From: Camellia lanceoleosa
Lineage: Eukaryota; Streptophyta; Magnoliopsida; Ericales; Theaceae
Direction: 5' to 3'
NCBI GenBank assembly: GCA_025200525.1
Contig: CM045768.1
Coordinates: 50,662,925-50,726,924 of the forward strand
DNA: 64,000 nt
Each line of letters starts with the position of its first letter. Positions within the stretch are counted from its first letter, which is position 1. Position numbers and translations under genes: made by a program. Below the pieces are notes generated by a model. It made no database searches and was not told where the DNA came from. It was given only the letters and a program-made list of their open reading frames with translations. Below, one piece after another: positions 35,973-47,200 of this stretch.

Positions 35973-37528
35973 TGTGACACCCTAAATGTTTAATTAAATA
36001 CCACATAAATATTTATATATAATTATGATTGCATGTGATGATAGATTATTAAATAAATAAATATATAAATCTAAATTGGTGTTGGGTTATCAAATATGAG
36101 ATTAATTATGAATTATTATTTGAGGCTAAATTAACACAAATATAAAATTTATAATACAAATTAGAGTTAAAGATAGTAAATAAATAATAACTTAACACCA
36201 AAACAAATAAAGAAATGAATAAAAAGAAAAGGAAATGAAAAAAAAAAAAATTAAGACACAAGTTGCCCAGCAGAGTTGTCAACCTCGACCCAAAAGGAAA
36301 GAAAAACAAAAAAATAATAATAATAATAATAAAAGCCTAAGCCAACATTGGCCCAAGCTAAACAAAAACCCAAGTATATATAGATATATATTGGAGAGAT
36401 TTAGACTTATCCAAATCTGTGAATTGATTCACAATTAAGGCACAAATCTTCTAGCATCATAATGCCTCGATAGAGAGAGGCTACGTGTCATACATCACTG
36501 GGCTCGAAAAACAGTATATAAATGAACTAAGAGTGTTGTGATTAAGAGAAAAATGGAAGAAAAAAACAAAAGGAAATGGTGGGAAACCGAGAGAAGTATA
36601 TAAGTTGAGAGTAAGGAAAGGAAGTTATGATAGTAAAGTAAGGCTAAGGGTTATAATTAAGGTGAGTTATATTATACTTTAATTTACCATTATATGTTTT
36701 ATGAATGTTTTGAGTATCATAGCTTATTTTATACAAGTTATATTTATTAAGTTATATAAATAAAAGTTATGTTTATAAACATTCCAGTTACGTGGATTAC
36801 TTTCTAAACTCTATTTACTTAAAAGGAAATCCATGGATATGTTTGTTTAAATTTTAGTATATATTTGACTATAAACTTATAAACAACTATGTTTTGTAAG
36901 TATCACCACGGGAGTCCCACGCCTTGGGGGACTTAAATAGCCACTGGCCTCTGTTTGACCATTTTGTAGTTCTCTGTTTGTCATGGATTCATTGACCTCT
37001 GTTCTGACTGTCACTTCTGTGACCTCTGTTCTGTTCTGTTTTATACCGTGGTTATGATTATTATGGTTTATGTATTCTGTCACTTTAAATAAATTGTCAT
37101 TTTAAATTAAAATATGCAAATATTTTAGCTTAACTAATTATCTATGGATATTTTGTATTCCCTACACTCTTGGCATAATATTTCTCACTCTGCTGTGTGC
37201 TTATAGCTGTTACCCTTTCAGGTGACGAGATGTAAAGGAAATCCATAACCCTACGAAATGAAACCTGCTCATGGACTGTTGTTAAACCACTATTTTATCT
37301 TTCTTTTTTTTTATATTTTTGCTTCCTTTTGTCTCTATTCGGGGCTGGTCACTGAATAATAAAATAATGAAAGCCCTAGAAATGTATTTCTTTTTTTTTT
37401 AAATAGTAGTATGAAATAAAATTTCTGTCTAAGTATATTTTTTCGCTTGCGCAGTTTAATTTGTTTGAATAAGAATAAGTTAGTAAGTCACGATTCCAAC
37501 TCTAAGCCTCTAGGGTTGGGTCTTGACA
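35973..37528 (+). repeat. 3' LTR of the gypsy element
   Basis: 1556 bp, same TG...CA ends as the left LTR. The identical ORF-track style frames seen in both LTRs are copies of each other, not genes. Confidence 0.93.
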
Positions 37529-40353
37529 GAAGGGATTCAAAAATCCCAAGCTCGGTACTATTCTCATAACCTCCATCTCCTTGAGAGAGAATTGGTGTCC
37601 CAATATAACCAGATTCTCTATCAAGAAGAACTTTTATGGTTTAAAAAATCCCGCTCTAAGTGGATCACACAAGGAGATCGTAATACCAAATACTTCCACC
37701 TCACCACCATTGCAAAGAGGAGGAAACTTAAGATTGATGTGCTCAAATCTAACAATGGGGATTGGGTGGACCATTCCCAAGAGTTAAAAAATCTGGTACA
37801 AATTTTTTTCGAAAACCTCTTTAGGCCTAAACCCACCGTCAGATTGGAACATTGGTGTGGTCTGGTTGCACATAAGATCTCGCAGGAGGACAATAAGTTG
37901 CTTTGTTAACCTGTGAATAATGGGGAAATCTGGGCTGCTGTTAAAAATATCCAAGCCTTTAAAGCACCTGGACCTGATGGTTTCCAGGCAATCTTCTTTC
38001 ATACTTATTGGGATATCGTAGGCCTTTCGGTGTGTGAATTTGTGAAGCACTGCTTTCACTCTCAACATATACCCAGAGAGATCAACAAAACCTTGATTGT
38101 TCTTATTCCAAAAATTGAAAACCCAGAAAATATAAAACAATTTCAACCAATTAGCCTTTGTAACGTAACCTACAAAATTATCACCAAGATCATTGTCAAT
38201 CGGCTAAGACCTCTCTTGGCCAACCTTGTGAGACCTAACCAAAACATCATTATAACCCAGGAAATTATCCACACCCTTCACCACAAGAGAGGCAAGAAAG
38301 GTGGTATGGTTTTCAAAATAGACCTGGAAAAAGCCTATGATAATATTTCGTGGGATTTCTTGCATCAAACCCTTCAGGAATTTGAGATGGACCAGAACTT
38401 AGTCCAATTCATTATGGAGTGTGTTACCTCGGTCACCACGGCAGTTTTGTGGAACAGTGAACCTCTAGAGGAATTTTCTCCTAGCAGGGGTTTGAGGCAG
38501 GGTGACCCTCTTTCCCTCTATTTGTTTGTGTTATGCATGGAACGCCTCTCTAATATGATATACCACCAAATGGAGAGGAAAAAATGGGAAGGCATCTATG
38601 TGTGTAGGGGTGGACCTTGTATGACCCATCTCTTCTTTGCAGATGATTTGATGCTTTTTGCCTCCGCTGAGCTCTCTATTTGTGAGTGTATAATTACGAC
38701 CCTCGATGAATTTAGTACTCTATCTGGGTTAACATTAAACCCTCACAAATCAAAACTATTTGTTTCACCTAATGTGGATCGAATGCATGCTAGAGCTTTG
38801 AGTTCTATGAGTGGATTTCCTCTTACTGATGATCTGGGGAAATATCTTGGGGTTCCTCTATTGCATAATCGAGTGAGCCGGAGATATTTTAACTCCATTT
38901 TGGAGAAGATGCAAAGGAAACTTGCTGGATGGAAGACCCATACATTATCCTTGATGGGTCGTGCAACACTCATTCAATCTGTTTCATCTGCCATTCCAGC
39001 ATACTCAATGCAAACTCAGCTAATCCCTAAGGGGGTTTGTGAGGATATGGATAAGCTGAATTGAAACTTTTTATGGGGCGACACCTCGGACAAGAAAAAA
39101 GTGCACCTTATCAAGTGGAATAAGGTGTGTAGGAAAAAAGAGCATGGTGGTCTTGGCATACGTAGAGCTAGGGATCATAACCTAGCCCTCATTGCTAAGC
39201 TTAGGTGGAAATTGATGAGTGATGACCATGGGTTATGGACTGAGGTTTTAAAAACTAAGTATCTCAAATACCACACTATCCAAAACTGGTCCAGAAAAGG
39301 CCAAGCTTCTCCTATTTGGAGAGGTATTATGAAATCCAGAACTCTGTTGAAAAAATGTGTGAAATGGTCTATTGGAAATGGTACTAAAGTACGGATTTGG
39401 CATGATTGGTGGTGTGGGAATAGGCCTTGGGTAGAAGCTGTCCCCTAACCACAGTCTTACAAATTCGAACACTGTGGACACATTGATTGATCCGGAGGGT
39501 CAATGGGATACACATGCTATCAATACTCTTGTTCCTCCGGAGTTGGTTCCCGAAATTCTCAGAATACATCTCCCTCATTGGGTAACTCTCACTGATAAAC
39601 CTAGTTGGCAGGGCTCTACTGATGGAGAATTCTCTTCCATAGCTGCATATAATCTCCTGCAAGTTCATTCCCATAATGTGACTCATTGGAAGTGGGTGTG
39701 GAAGCTTAAGATCCCTCAAAAATTAAAAGGGTTCTTATGGATTATGTTGCATGGGAAACTCCTCACTAACTGCATTCGACTAAAACGTGGTATCGTGGTA
39801 TGCGACTAAAACATGGAGGATTTAAACCATGTGCTAAGGGCTTGTCCCGTAGCAATGGAAGTGTGGATTACTATTTTTGGTCAAAGGTGGTATGTTGATG
39901 GCCTGAGCACTACTTTTCAGGACTGGATTACCACCAACTCAACTAACAAAATTCTCTTTACCAATGGAATTCCTTGGGCAACAATTTATATAACCACTCT
40001 TTGGCATACTTGGAAAAATATAAACAAAAAGATTTTTGAAAACAAAACTGCCAATGTGTTTGAAAGTGTGAAATACATTTTGGAAGCTTCTTTAGAAAGT
40101 TATAATGCATTTGCCAGATCCATAACAGCTCCAAAACCAGTTTCTAGACTCATTAAATGGATTCCTCCCCCTGTAGGTGTCATCAACCTTAATGCTGACG
40201 ACTGCATTGGAAATGGAACTGGACCTGGGGGCTTTGGTGGACTGTTTCGGAATGAACATGTACGTGGATTAGTGGCTACTATGGGCGTTTGGAAACCTGC
40301 ACAAGTTTAGAAGCTGAATTGTGGGCTGTCTACAAAGGCCTCACTATCATCCT
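37529..40353 (+). pseudogene. LINE ORF2 fragment: reverse transcriptase to RNase H
   Basis: The main open block 37913-39061 codes reverse transcriptase with the fingers/palm motifs KAPGPDGFQ, LIPKIENP, RGLRQGDPLS and FADDLMLF. Later blocks (39101-39445, 39474-39806, 39813-40307) code the connection, the zf-RVT segment (WKLKIPQKLKGFLW) and the first RNase H strand. TAA at 37907-37909, TGA at 39062-39064, a shift near 39450, TAA near 39807 and a one-base shift near 40256 disable it. Confidence 0.88.
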
Positions 40354-42742
40354 TGTCACGACCCAAACCCGGCCCTATGGGTTTAGCATCAGAATCGCCA
40401 AGAATCCGAGATCACTAAAGGCCCGTAATAAGAGCTAAATGAAAGTATGTGATTCAGCGGAAGCCAATACAGTAAATAACTAGTGCCCATTGAGCTGTGA
40501 AAATCTGTATGCCAAAAACATTTTTCTTGCATTCAAACAGTTTGGAACAGTACAGTCTATACAATCATATACAACATTCGGTACGGGGACCTAATCCCTC
40601 GGTAACAGTACAGCAGAACAGTAGACAGTCTATACAAAAGTACAAACAGTAAGGAGACCGGTGGGGGACACAAAAACACCCCAAGCCATAACATGGCAAC
40701 TCGGAACCTCGCAGTGAGGCACATAGGCTGGCTTGACAAAACTGGGGACCAACCCACGCTCCTAGCTCCGGTCTGGCTGCTGAGAACCTACATATATATA
40801 TAAACAGTGAGCTAAAGCCCAGTGAATAACATAATGCGTAAAGAGGTTATGAATGAATGTCCTTACAGTAATGAAAACAATTCATTTAACAGTATTTCAG
40901 TCTTTCAGTATTTCAGTCAATCAGTCATATGTGGTACACCCATTAGCCTATAAACAGTAGGTCCAAGAGGACCGGGTCTTAACAGACCCAACAGTAATGA
41001 TGGCCATCAGTCAGTAAACAGTATGGTCCCACAAGGGAACCGACAGAGCTCTGTAAAGATATGATAATTGCTAAGGATGCCTGTCTGATTCAGAATACAG
41101 GACATACATTCATTCAGTAAACAATAGCAGTTCAATAAACAGTTCAGTTCAGTATTCAAAAGATAACCATTTTGAACATATCTTTACACAATTGTTACTC
41201 ACAGAGATTAGGCTAATAGCAGCTAGAGCGCGTCCCCGAGAGCCAACCCTAAACAGTTAACCAAATAGAACACACACTAAGTTTCACAATCGGGAAGGAT
41301 AATAATTAAATCCTTAAATTTCCTCGGTGTGGTTCTATGTCTAAATCCTCATTAAGATGTCTTAAACTAGGCCTAAGAATGCCTAGGATGGGATGAGGAT
41401 GCAAAAATACAGTTTGAAGGCATTTTTTAAAAGTTGCTGAAAATAGGGGTCTCGCTCGAGTGAGCCTTCCTTCGCTCGAGCGAGGTTGCAAAATCAAAGG
41501 CTTCGCTTGAGCAAACAATCCTTCGCCGAAGGCCTCGATGAAACAAGATAAAAATCTTGGTTCTTTGGATTTTTACGCGCGATACCACGCTCGATGCTCG
41601 CTCGAGCGGAGCCCTGAATAAAGGTTCTCGCTCGAGCGAGGAATCCTTCGCTCGAGCGAAGAAGCAAAATCTGGAATTTCCAGATTTGTCTTCCAAGTTC
41701 GAACCAAGCATTCATCAACCAAAAACTCAACCTCTTGGGCCCAAATTCTGGAAAATACATCCCAAAACAATGAATAACAAGTTTCAAAAGCCAATTTGTG
41801 AATTCAAGCCCCAAAGGTGAGTCAAATAAATCCAACATTCAAACCCATTTTCAAGAACAAATTTCAAATATGCAATGCATGAACTTTAAACTAAAATCAA
41901 GGTTCAATTCTTGCTCTAATGAGCTCAATAGTTGGAAAACAAAGTGAAAACATGGACTTTAACTTAAACATGGACATGCATGTACAATCCACTATGAATT
42001 CAACTTCAAAATGCACCAAAATGGCTATGCATGCATGAATTCAAGCATAATTCCACCTATTTGCACTCAAACATGGCTTAATTCTACAATTGAGCATGAA
42101 TCATGCAAAAATGAAGTTCAAAGACAACAAGAAGAAGATGGATTCACTTACCTAGGTCTTGTATTCAAGGTTTGGAGGCTTAATCTAGCAACCTATGTTA
42201 TGAATCCTTCAATTTCCAAGCAATCCATAAGATGAACAAGATGAATTCAATTTTTTCCTCTCATTTCTTCTCTTTGGTCGGCTAGGCCCTCAATTGTGGC
42301 TGAGCAAATGTTTTGGTTAAGTGTATACAAGGCCCCACAAATCACTAAACAAAGGCACACTAGGTGGCAAGGGTGTAAATAAGTCCAAGTTTGCAATTAA
42401 CTCATTTTTAATCTAATTTAATTATTCCTAATCAATTTTCAGATAAATATACCATTAAATCACAAATATTCTACTGATCCCGAAACTCTAAACGGTTCCT
42501 AATTCGGCCGCCGATAAGGCCTTCAATTAACAGTTTAAACATATGAATTCAAACAGATAATCAATCAATCAAACAGATGCAATATGCAATTCAATAGATA
42601 AACGTATTCAATTTCAGTTTCGATTTCAATCAGTCCATTCAGTACTTCAGTTAGTCCAATTATCAGTCATTAGCGGTCCAGTTTAGCAATAATCAGTATA
42701 TAATTCAGTGGTTATTCGGTAATCGGTACGATGGTTGTTACA
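40354..42742 (-). mobile_element. Solo LTR B, inserted in the LINE RNase H
   Basis: Read on the minus strand it starts TGTAACAACC and ends GGGTTTGGGTCGTGACA, the same terminal design as LTR A. A perfect 5-bp duplication ATCCT flanks it (40349-40353 and 42743-42747). Removing it with one ATCCT copy makes the LINE RNase H frame continuous. It lacks gag and pol. A cluster of TCGCTCGAGCGA-type palindromes sits at 41450-41665. Confidence 0.88.
41450..41665. repeat. Cluster of CTCGAG-centred palindromes in LTR B
   Basis: At least five copies of (T/C)CGCTCGAGCG(A/G), among them CTCGCTCGAGCGAG and TTCGCTCGAGCGAA, in 200 bases. The corresponding position of LTR A (29645-29745) has four weaker copies. 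Each can form a short perfect hairpin. Confidence 0.8.
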
Positions 42743-42747
42743 ATCCT

Positions 42748-43061
42748 CCAAAGGGGCTTCACTAACATCGTTGTTGAAACGGATGCGGAACAAGTTGTCC
42801 AGCTTCTGACAGAGAGTTCGGGAGACAATTTCCAATTCCGAGGATTAGTAAAAGATGCAAGAATCATCATGCAAGACTGTGCATGCGAAGTCAAACATAT
42901 TATGAGATAAGGAAACACATGTGCAGATGCCCTTGCGAAATTTGGAGCGAAGCAACCGGAAGATTTACTTGTTGTAAATGATCCCCCGATGAAGATACGG
43001 GGCCTTTTGGTAGCTGATATGCTAGGTGTTTCGAGGGAAAGGGCCTAGCCTCTTTTCCCTC
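42748..43061 (+). pseudogene. LINE RNase H C-terminus
   Basis: Reads QRGFTNIVVETDAEQVVQLL, then a TAA in frame (about 42907), then ADALAKFGAKQPEDLL up to the TAG near 43047. It is the natural end of the LINE ORF2; a short A tract follows near 43083 and then the target duplication. Confidence 0.8.
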
Positions 43062-43101
43062 TTTTTATTTTTCGATGTACCTAAAAAAGAAAGATATCCG
43101 A

Positions 43102-44291
43102 TCCGATCATATAGCTATCGATATCCGATCAACGTGATTTTTTACAGACATATAATACTCGACGAGTTATATATATTGAACAATTTGGATTATTAAAATG
43201 GGACCCATGGTGGCCCCCACAGACCGACTATCACTGTCCAAACATTTTGCTCCAAATGAGGCAATTGTTTTCTGTGTAAGACATGCTAGGGCAGCAGGGC
43301 AGCCGTACAGCTCGGTCAACTTTTTTCCACTATACACTTTATTTATACAATTTTTTATTACACATTTTTTCGTAAAAAGACAAAAAGTTAACCTAAACAT
43401 CTATATTTTTTTCTTAATTTTTTAGTTCAAAAAGACAAAAGTGCATTTATTTAAGACACTCCAAAAAACTCTTAAATCTATTCAATTGTAGGAATTTGGC
43501 GTCCAACTACGCATTTAAAGGCTTATGTAAAAAGTTGATAATTGAAAAAAAATAGAAGTCAAGAGTTATCCTTCCTTGATAATTAAAACGGTTTATTTTA
43601 TAAGATATCTTTTGTATATATTGATTATGAAAAAACATCATCAATTTTTTTAGACAAATATAATACAAAGATTAACATAAAAAAAAATTCATAAACAATA
43701 TATAAGAAAAGCTCTACAAAATAAATGATTTAAACTATTGTGATCCATTGTAAATCCCACATGTCCAAACAACAGATAGACCAGAGGCAAACCCAGCCCT
43801 TTTTGGAAAACAAATATTGTTGTCAAGCAACCGTGCGCAAACTGCTACTCTATCTACTACATTTTAAAATCAACAACCAACACCACTTCCCATGGGTACC
43901 TACATTCTAATTTTGGCAATTTTTTAATATTTTATATCCATCTTTCAACTGCCACTTCAAAGATGGATCCCATTAAAACAGGGAAAAAAAAATGGTAGAC
44001 AAATCCTAAATTGCAGGATCTACTTAAACTGTCCGCCAAACAAAAAAGTTTTCTAAAAATTACCAACCCAAATCACTAGTATCAGAAACAAAACAAAGAA
44101 AAATCAGCCATTTTGATTGGTTGCCATTTTTGGGTGAAGTAAAAGTTTTCTCCACATTGCTTTTGTTTGTTTTTTTAATGCATAATTTTGTTAGTTACAA
44201 TGTATTTGGATTAGTTTGATTCCATTACAAGCATTGTTCTTGAAGAGTAAGATCAATACATGAGAAAGTAGATCAATTTAGAGAAATAAAG
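43102..44291. other. MITE arm, dispersed repeat and 5' flank of the membrane protein gene
   Basis: Bases up to about 43230 are the right MITE arm. Bases 43335-43478 are the dispersed repeat also seen at 190-338. The last 200-300 bases should contain the promoter and 5' leader of the gene starting at 44292; no single element can be named. Confidence 0.45.
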
Positions 44292-47200
44292 ATGGGTCTT
44301 GACGTGAAGAACATACAAGTTTGTATATGGAGAGTTCTTCATCTTTTTGTTGTATCTTCTTGTACATTTGCAAAGAAATACCCAAAATTTTCGGCTATTT
44401 TGTTGTTCTTTTCCATTCTATACATGTTTCTTCTTCCTGTTTTCACCTTTCTAGTTTACACTTTGCCGATTCTTATCTTCATTGTTGTGGTTTTTAGACT
44501 CATTTTCCGTATTCATCAACAAAATTTAAGAAATGCAAAAGGGATTCCTTCCCAGAAACCGACTTTTGTTGAGGACAATATCGTAGTAGAAAACTCTTCC
44601 ACACAACCCCTACCAGTTATACGACGAAATGTCAAAGAGAAAGACAAACAAGTGTTTATGCAGGAGGGTGTGGAAGAAAAAGATATGGTGTTTTCAGCTA
44701 TTTCCAATGATGATTTGGTTGATAAAGCTGCTCTGATAGAGGAAAACCCGAAAGAAATGCGAGAAGTGAAAGTGGATTCTGTGACTGATCGTGCTGAGAG
44801 TTTGATTGATGCTTCTAGAGGGTCAATGCCTGGACGTGGTAATGTATCTGAAGGAATGAGTGACAAATCCAATGGCGGTGGAGGTGAGTTAGAGGTTGAA
44901 AGTTCAGATGATGCGGAAGATGAAGATGAGGAAGAGGCCCAAGAGGATGGAAACAAGGCTGTAGAATGGACCGAGGTTGATCAGAAAAATCTTATGGATC
45001 TCGGGATTTCAGAGATGGAAAGGAACAAGAGGCTAGAGAGCCTAATTGCGAAGCGAAGAGCGAGGAAATTGTTGAGTATACAGGTCAGAAGGACATTGAT
45101 GAACATGGGTAGCAATGATCCTTGTGGCCAAATCGCTTCCATTCTCATACCAAAAGTTAACCATTTCCCTCCCAATAGTTCTGGTGAGGCTGCAGTTTCA
45201 CCCATCCCTGGTTCAGCTCCATCTGTTTTGTTACCAATGCATAACCCTTTCGACCTTCCTTATGATCCTGAAGAGGAAAAACCTAATCTCATGGAGGACA
45301 ATTTTGAAGAAGAGTTTGTGGCCGCTCCCCAAAAGGACATGATGTTTTGCAGACACGAGAGCTTCAGTTTGGGGGCTTTCTTCCCGGGGCCAGTAGAATT
45401 TGATCAAAGTCGGCGTGAAACTTTTTATTGTCCTAATTTTGATACCAAGCATAGGGTTGCTGAGATACCTGAATACTCCGGAATAAGAAAGCAATCAGGT
45501 AAATGAGGTCTAAATCCCTCTCCCCCCACCTCCTACACCTATTTTCTAAATAAATAAAAAAATCAAAAAATAGTTCGGTGAAAAACATTATTAAAAAAAC
45601 TCTCATGTATTTTTTAATTTTTTGGGGCAAAAATAATATTTGCAAATTCAAGATTATCTTTTTTTGTGTTTATTTATGTGAAAATAGTTTCTAATTTTTC
45701 AAAAAGAAAACAGAGGTTTTTTTTGTGCTATACAAACATGAGTCAATATGTTGCCAATTTGCCATGCAGGTAAGGAAGATCCCAGCAAGCAAATTGAACC
45801 AGAATCATCTCAAGAAGGGGAGTCCATGATGCACATTAACAGTTCTCGTGATCTTGACACACAACAAGGCCAAGCCTCTGAACAAGTATTCAATTTGGTT
45901 GACATTCATCATGAAGATGATAGGAGTGAAGTTGACACAGGGTCAAACGTAGTCAGAGATGCCAGTGGTGAGTCAAGCTCATCATCTTCATCAGAAATGA
46001 ATCCACCATTCTCCGATGCTAACAAAGAACAAATCTTAAAATCCCTCAGTTTTTCAATTCGGAAGAACATAGATAGAGAGAATAATGCTTCAAGAAATGA
46101 GCTTTTATATGACGGCATTCCATCTTCATTTGAGAAGAAAGGACGGGGGGAACGCTTTTTTTGTGCAGATAATGGGTATGATCACAATCGTACACATTCC
46201 ATAGCCTCTGACTTGCAAGTGGAGGTGTCAGACATTGGTTCACCTACACTGACAGTTGATGAAACCATCTCACCTTCGGATGGAGAACATTTGATGTCTG
46301 ATGGGGATGTGGATTTGGACAAGCAGACCACTTGTGGCGGTGAGGAAATGTGGGTCGCCTCGTCTCAGCTATCCGAAGTGGACGAAAATGAGTCTAGATC
46401 AAGAGGAGTACATGAGGTTAGTCAGCAAGATCTTATAGAAGTCGGATTTTCAAGAAACAACAAGAAATCTGAGGATCTCATTGAATCAGACATGTTGCCA
46501 GAAAAAGTAGTTGAACAAGATTCCATAGACACAAGTGTGTCATCTTCAAAAATTGAAGTACCTGAGAGTAGTCAAGCCCATTTAATGGATTTTAATGGCA
46601 AAGCTCATGATGAGTTCCAAGCACAACCACCAAGTGCGGAATTGTCAACTGAAAAATTGGCTTCATCAACACTTGAAGATGCACAACAATCAACTGAGAA
46701 AACAAAGGTTCGCCCATCTTGTTGTGTCAATTCTGTAGTTGAACAAGATTCCATTGACACAAGTGTGTCACCTTCAAAAACTGAATTACCTGATGGCAGT
46801 CAAGCCCATTTAATGGTTTTGAATGGCAAAGCTCATGATGAGGTCCAACCACCAAGTGCTTGTTCTTCAGAGGATTTGTCAACTGAAAAATTGGCTTTGT
46901 CAACACTAGAAAATGCACAACAATCAACTGAGAAATTAGAGGCTCACCCATCTCACCATATTGATTCTGGAAAACCAGAGGTCAGTCAATTTCTTGCATC
47001 CAATAGAGCAAATTCAAGAGTAATGTGGCACAATTCAAGCACATTTCGACTATGTTTACTTGTAGGGGGAAACAAAAACCCAAAGAGCATAATCATCTGG
47101 CAAAAAAAAAAAATTTGATCTTTTCTTTAATGTTATTGCATACAATTGTTTAGAATTGTTGTGTATATGATGTGCTTGTATGAAAGATAAAAATAGAAAT

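Larger units (their letters stand above)
25263..37528 (+). mobile_element. Ty3/gypsy LTR retrotransposon, Tekay/Del-like
   Basis: It is bounded by two long LTRs that start TGTGACACCCTAAATG and end GGGTCTTGACA. It sits inside the LINE: the LINE frame breaks at 25262 and resumes at 37529. Its internal part holds a tRNA-Met-type primer site, an extra reading frame before gag, gag-pol with the order protease, reverse transcriptase, RNase H, integrase, and a purine tract against the right LTR. The five flanking bases, AAATG and GAAGG, match at three of five, so the target duplication has decayed or is not preserved. Frameshifts and stops in pol make it non-autonomous today. Confidence 0.92.
24838..43088 (+). 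mobile_element. 5'-truncated LINE (L1-type, with RNase H), twice interrupted
   Basis: The LINE survives in three pieces: 24838-25262, 37529-40353 and 42748-43088. The 13-bp sequence GAAAGATATCCGA flanks it at 24825-24837 and 43089-43101, a perfect target duplication, and the right end finishes in a short A tract. Piece 1 codes the end of the endonuclease domain (VRLDRALCN, YSDHSPL). Piece 2 codes reverse transcriptase (KAPGPDGF, RGLRQGDPLS, active site FADDL near 38640), the zf-RVT tail and the start of RNase H. Piece 3 finishes RNase H (VVETDAEQVV, ADALAKFGA). Several stops (near 37907, 39062, 39808) and frameshifts (near 39450 and 40256) make it dead. Confidence 0.9.
24600..43270. mobile_element. 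Long-TIR MITE split by the LINE insertion
   Basis: Two inverted arms flank the 18 kb LINE complex: about 24625-24790 and about 43100-43230. They share TTTTAATAATCCAAA, a GTTCAATAT phrase and an ACTATATGATC / GATCATATAG phrase in inverse order. The intact relative at 53968-54324 has the same text, so the arms are the two halves of one MITE. The outer limits are approximate. Confidence 0.7.

Noticed and set aside
44516..44956. 146-codon minus-strand Ser-rich frame
   Set aside because: Shadow of exon 1 of the acidic membrane protein gene (Asp/Glu codons read backwards as Ser/Leu).
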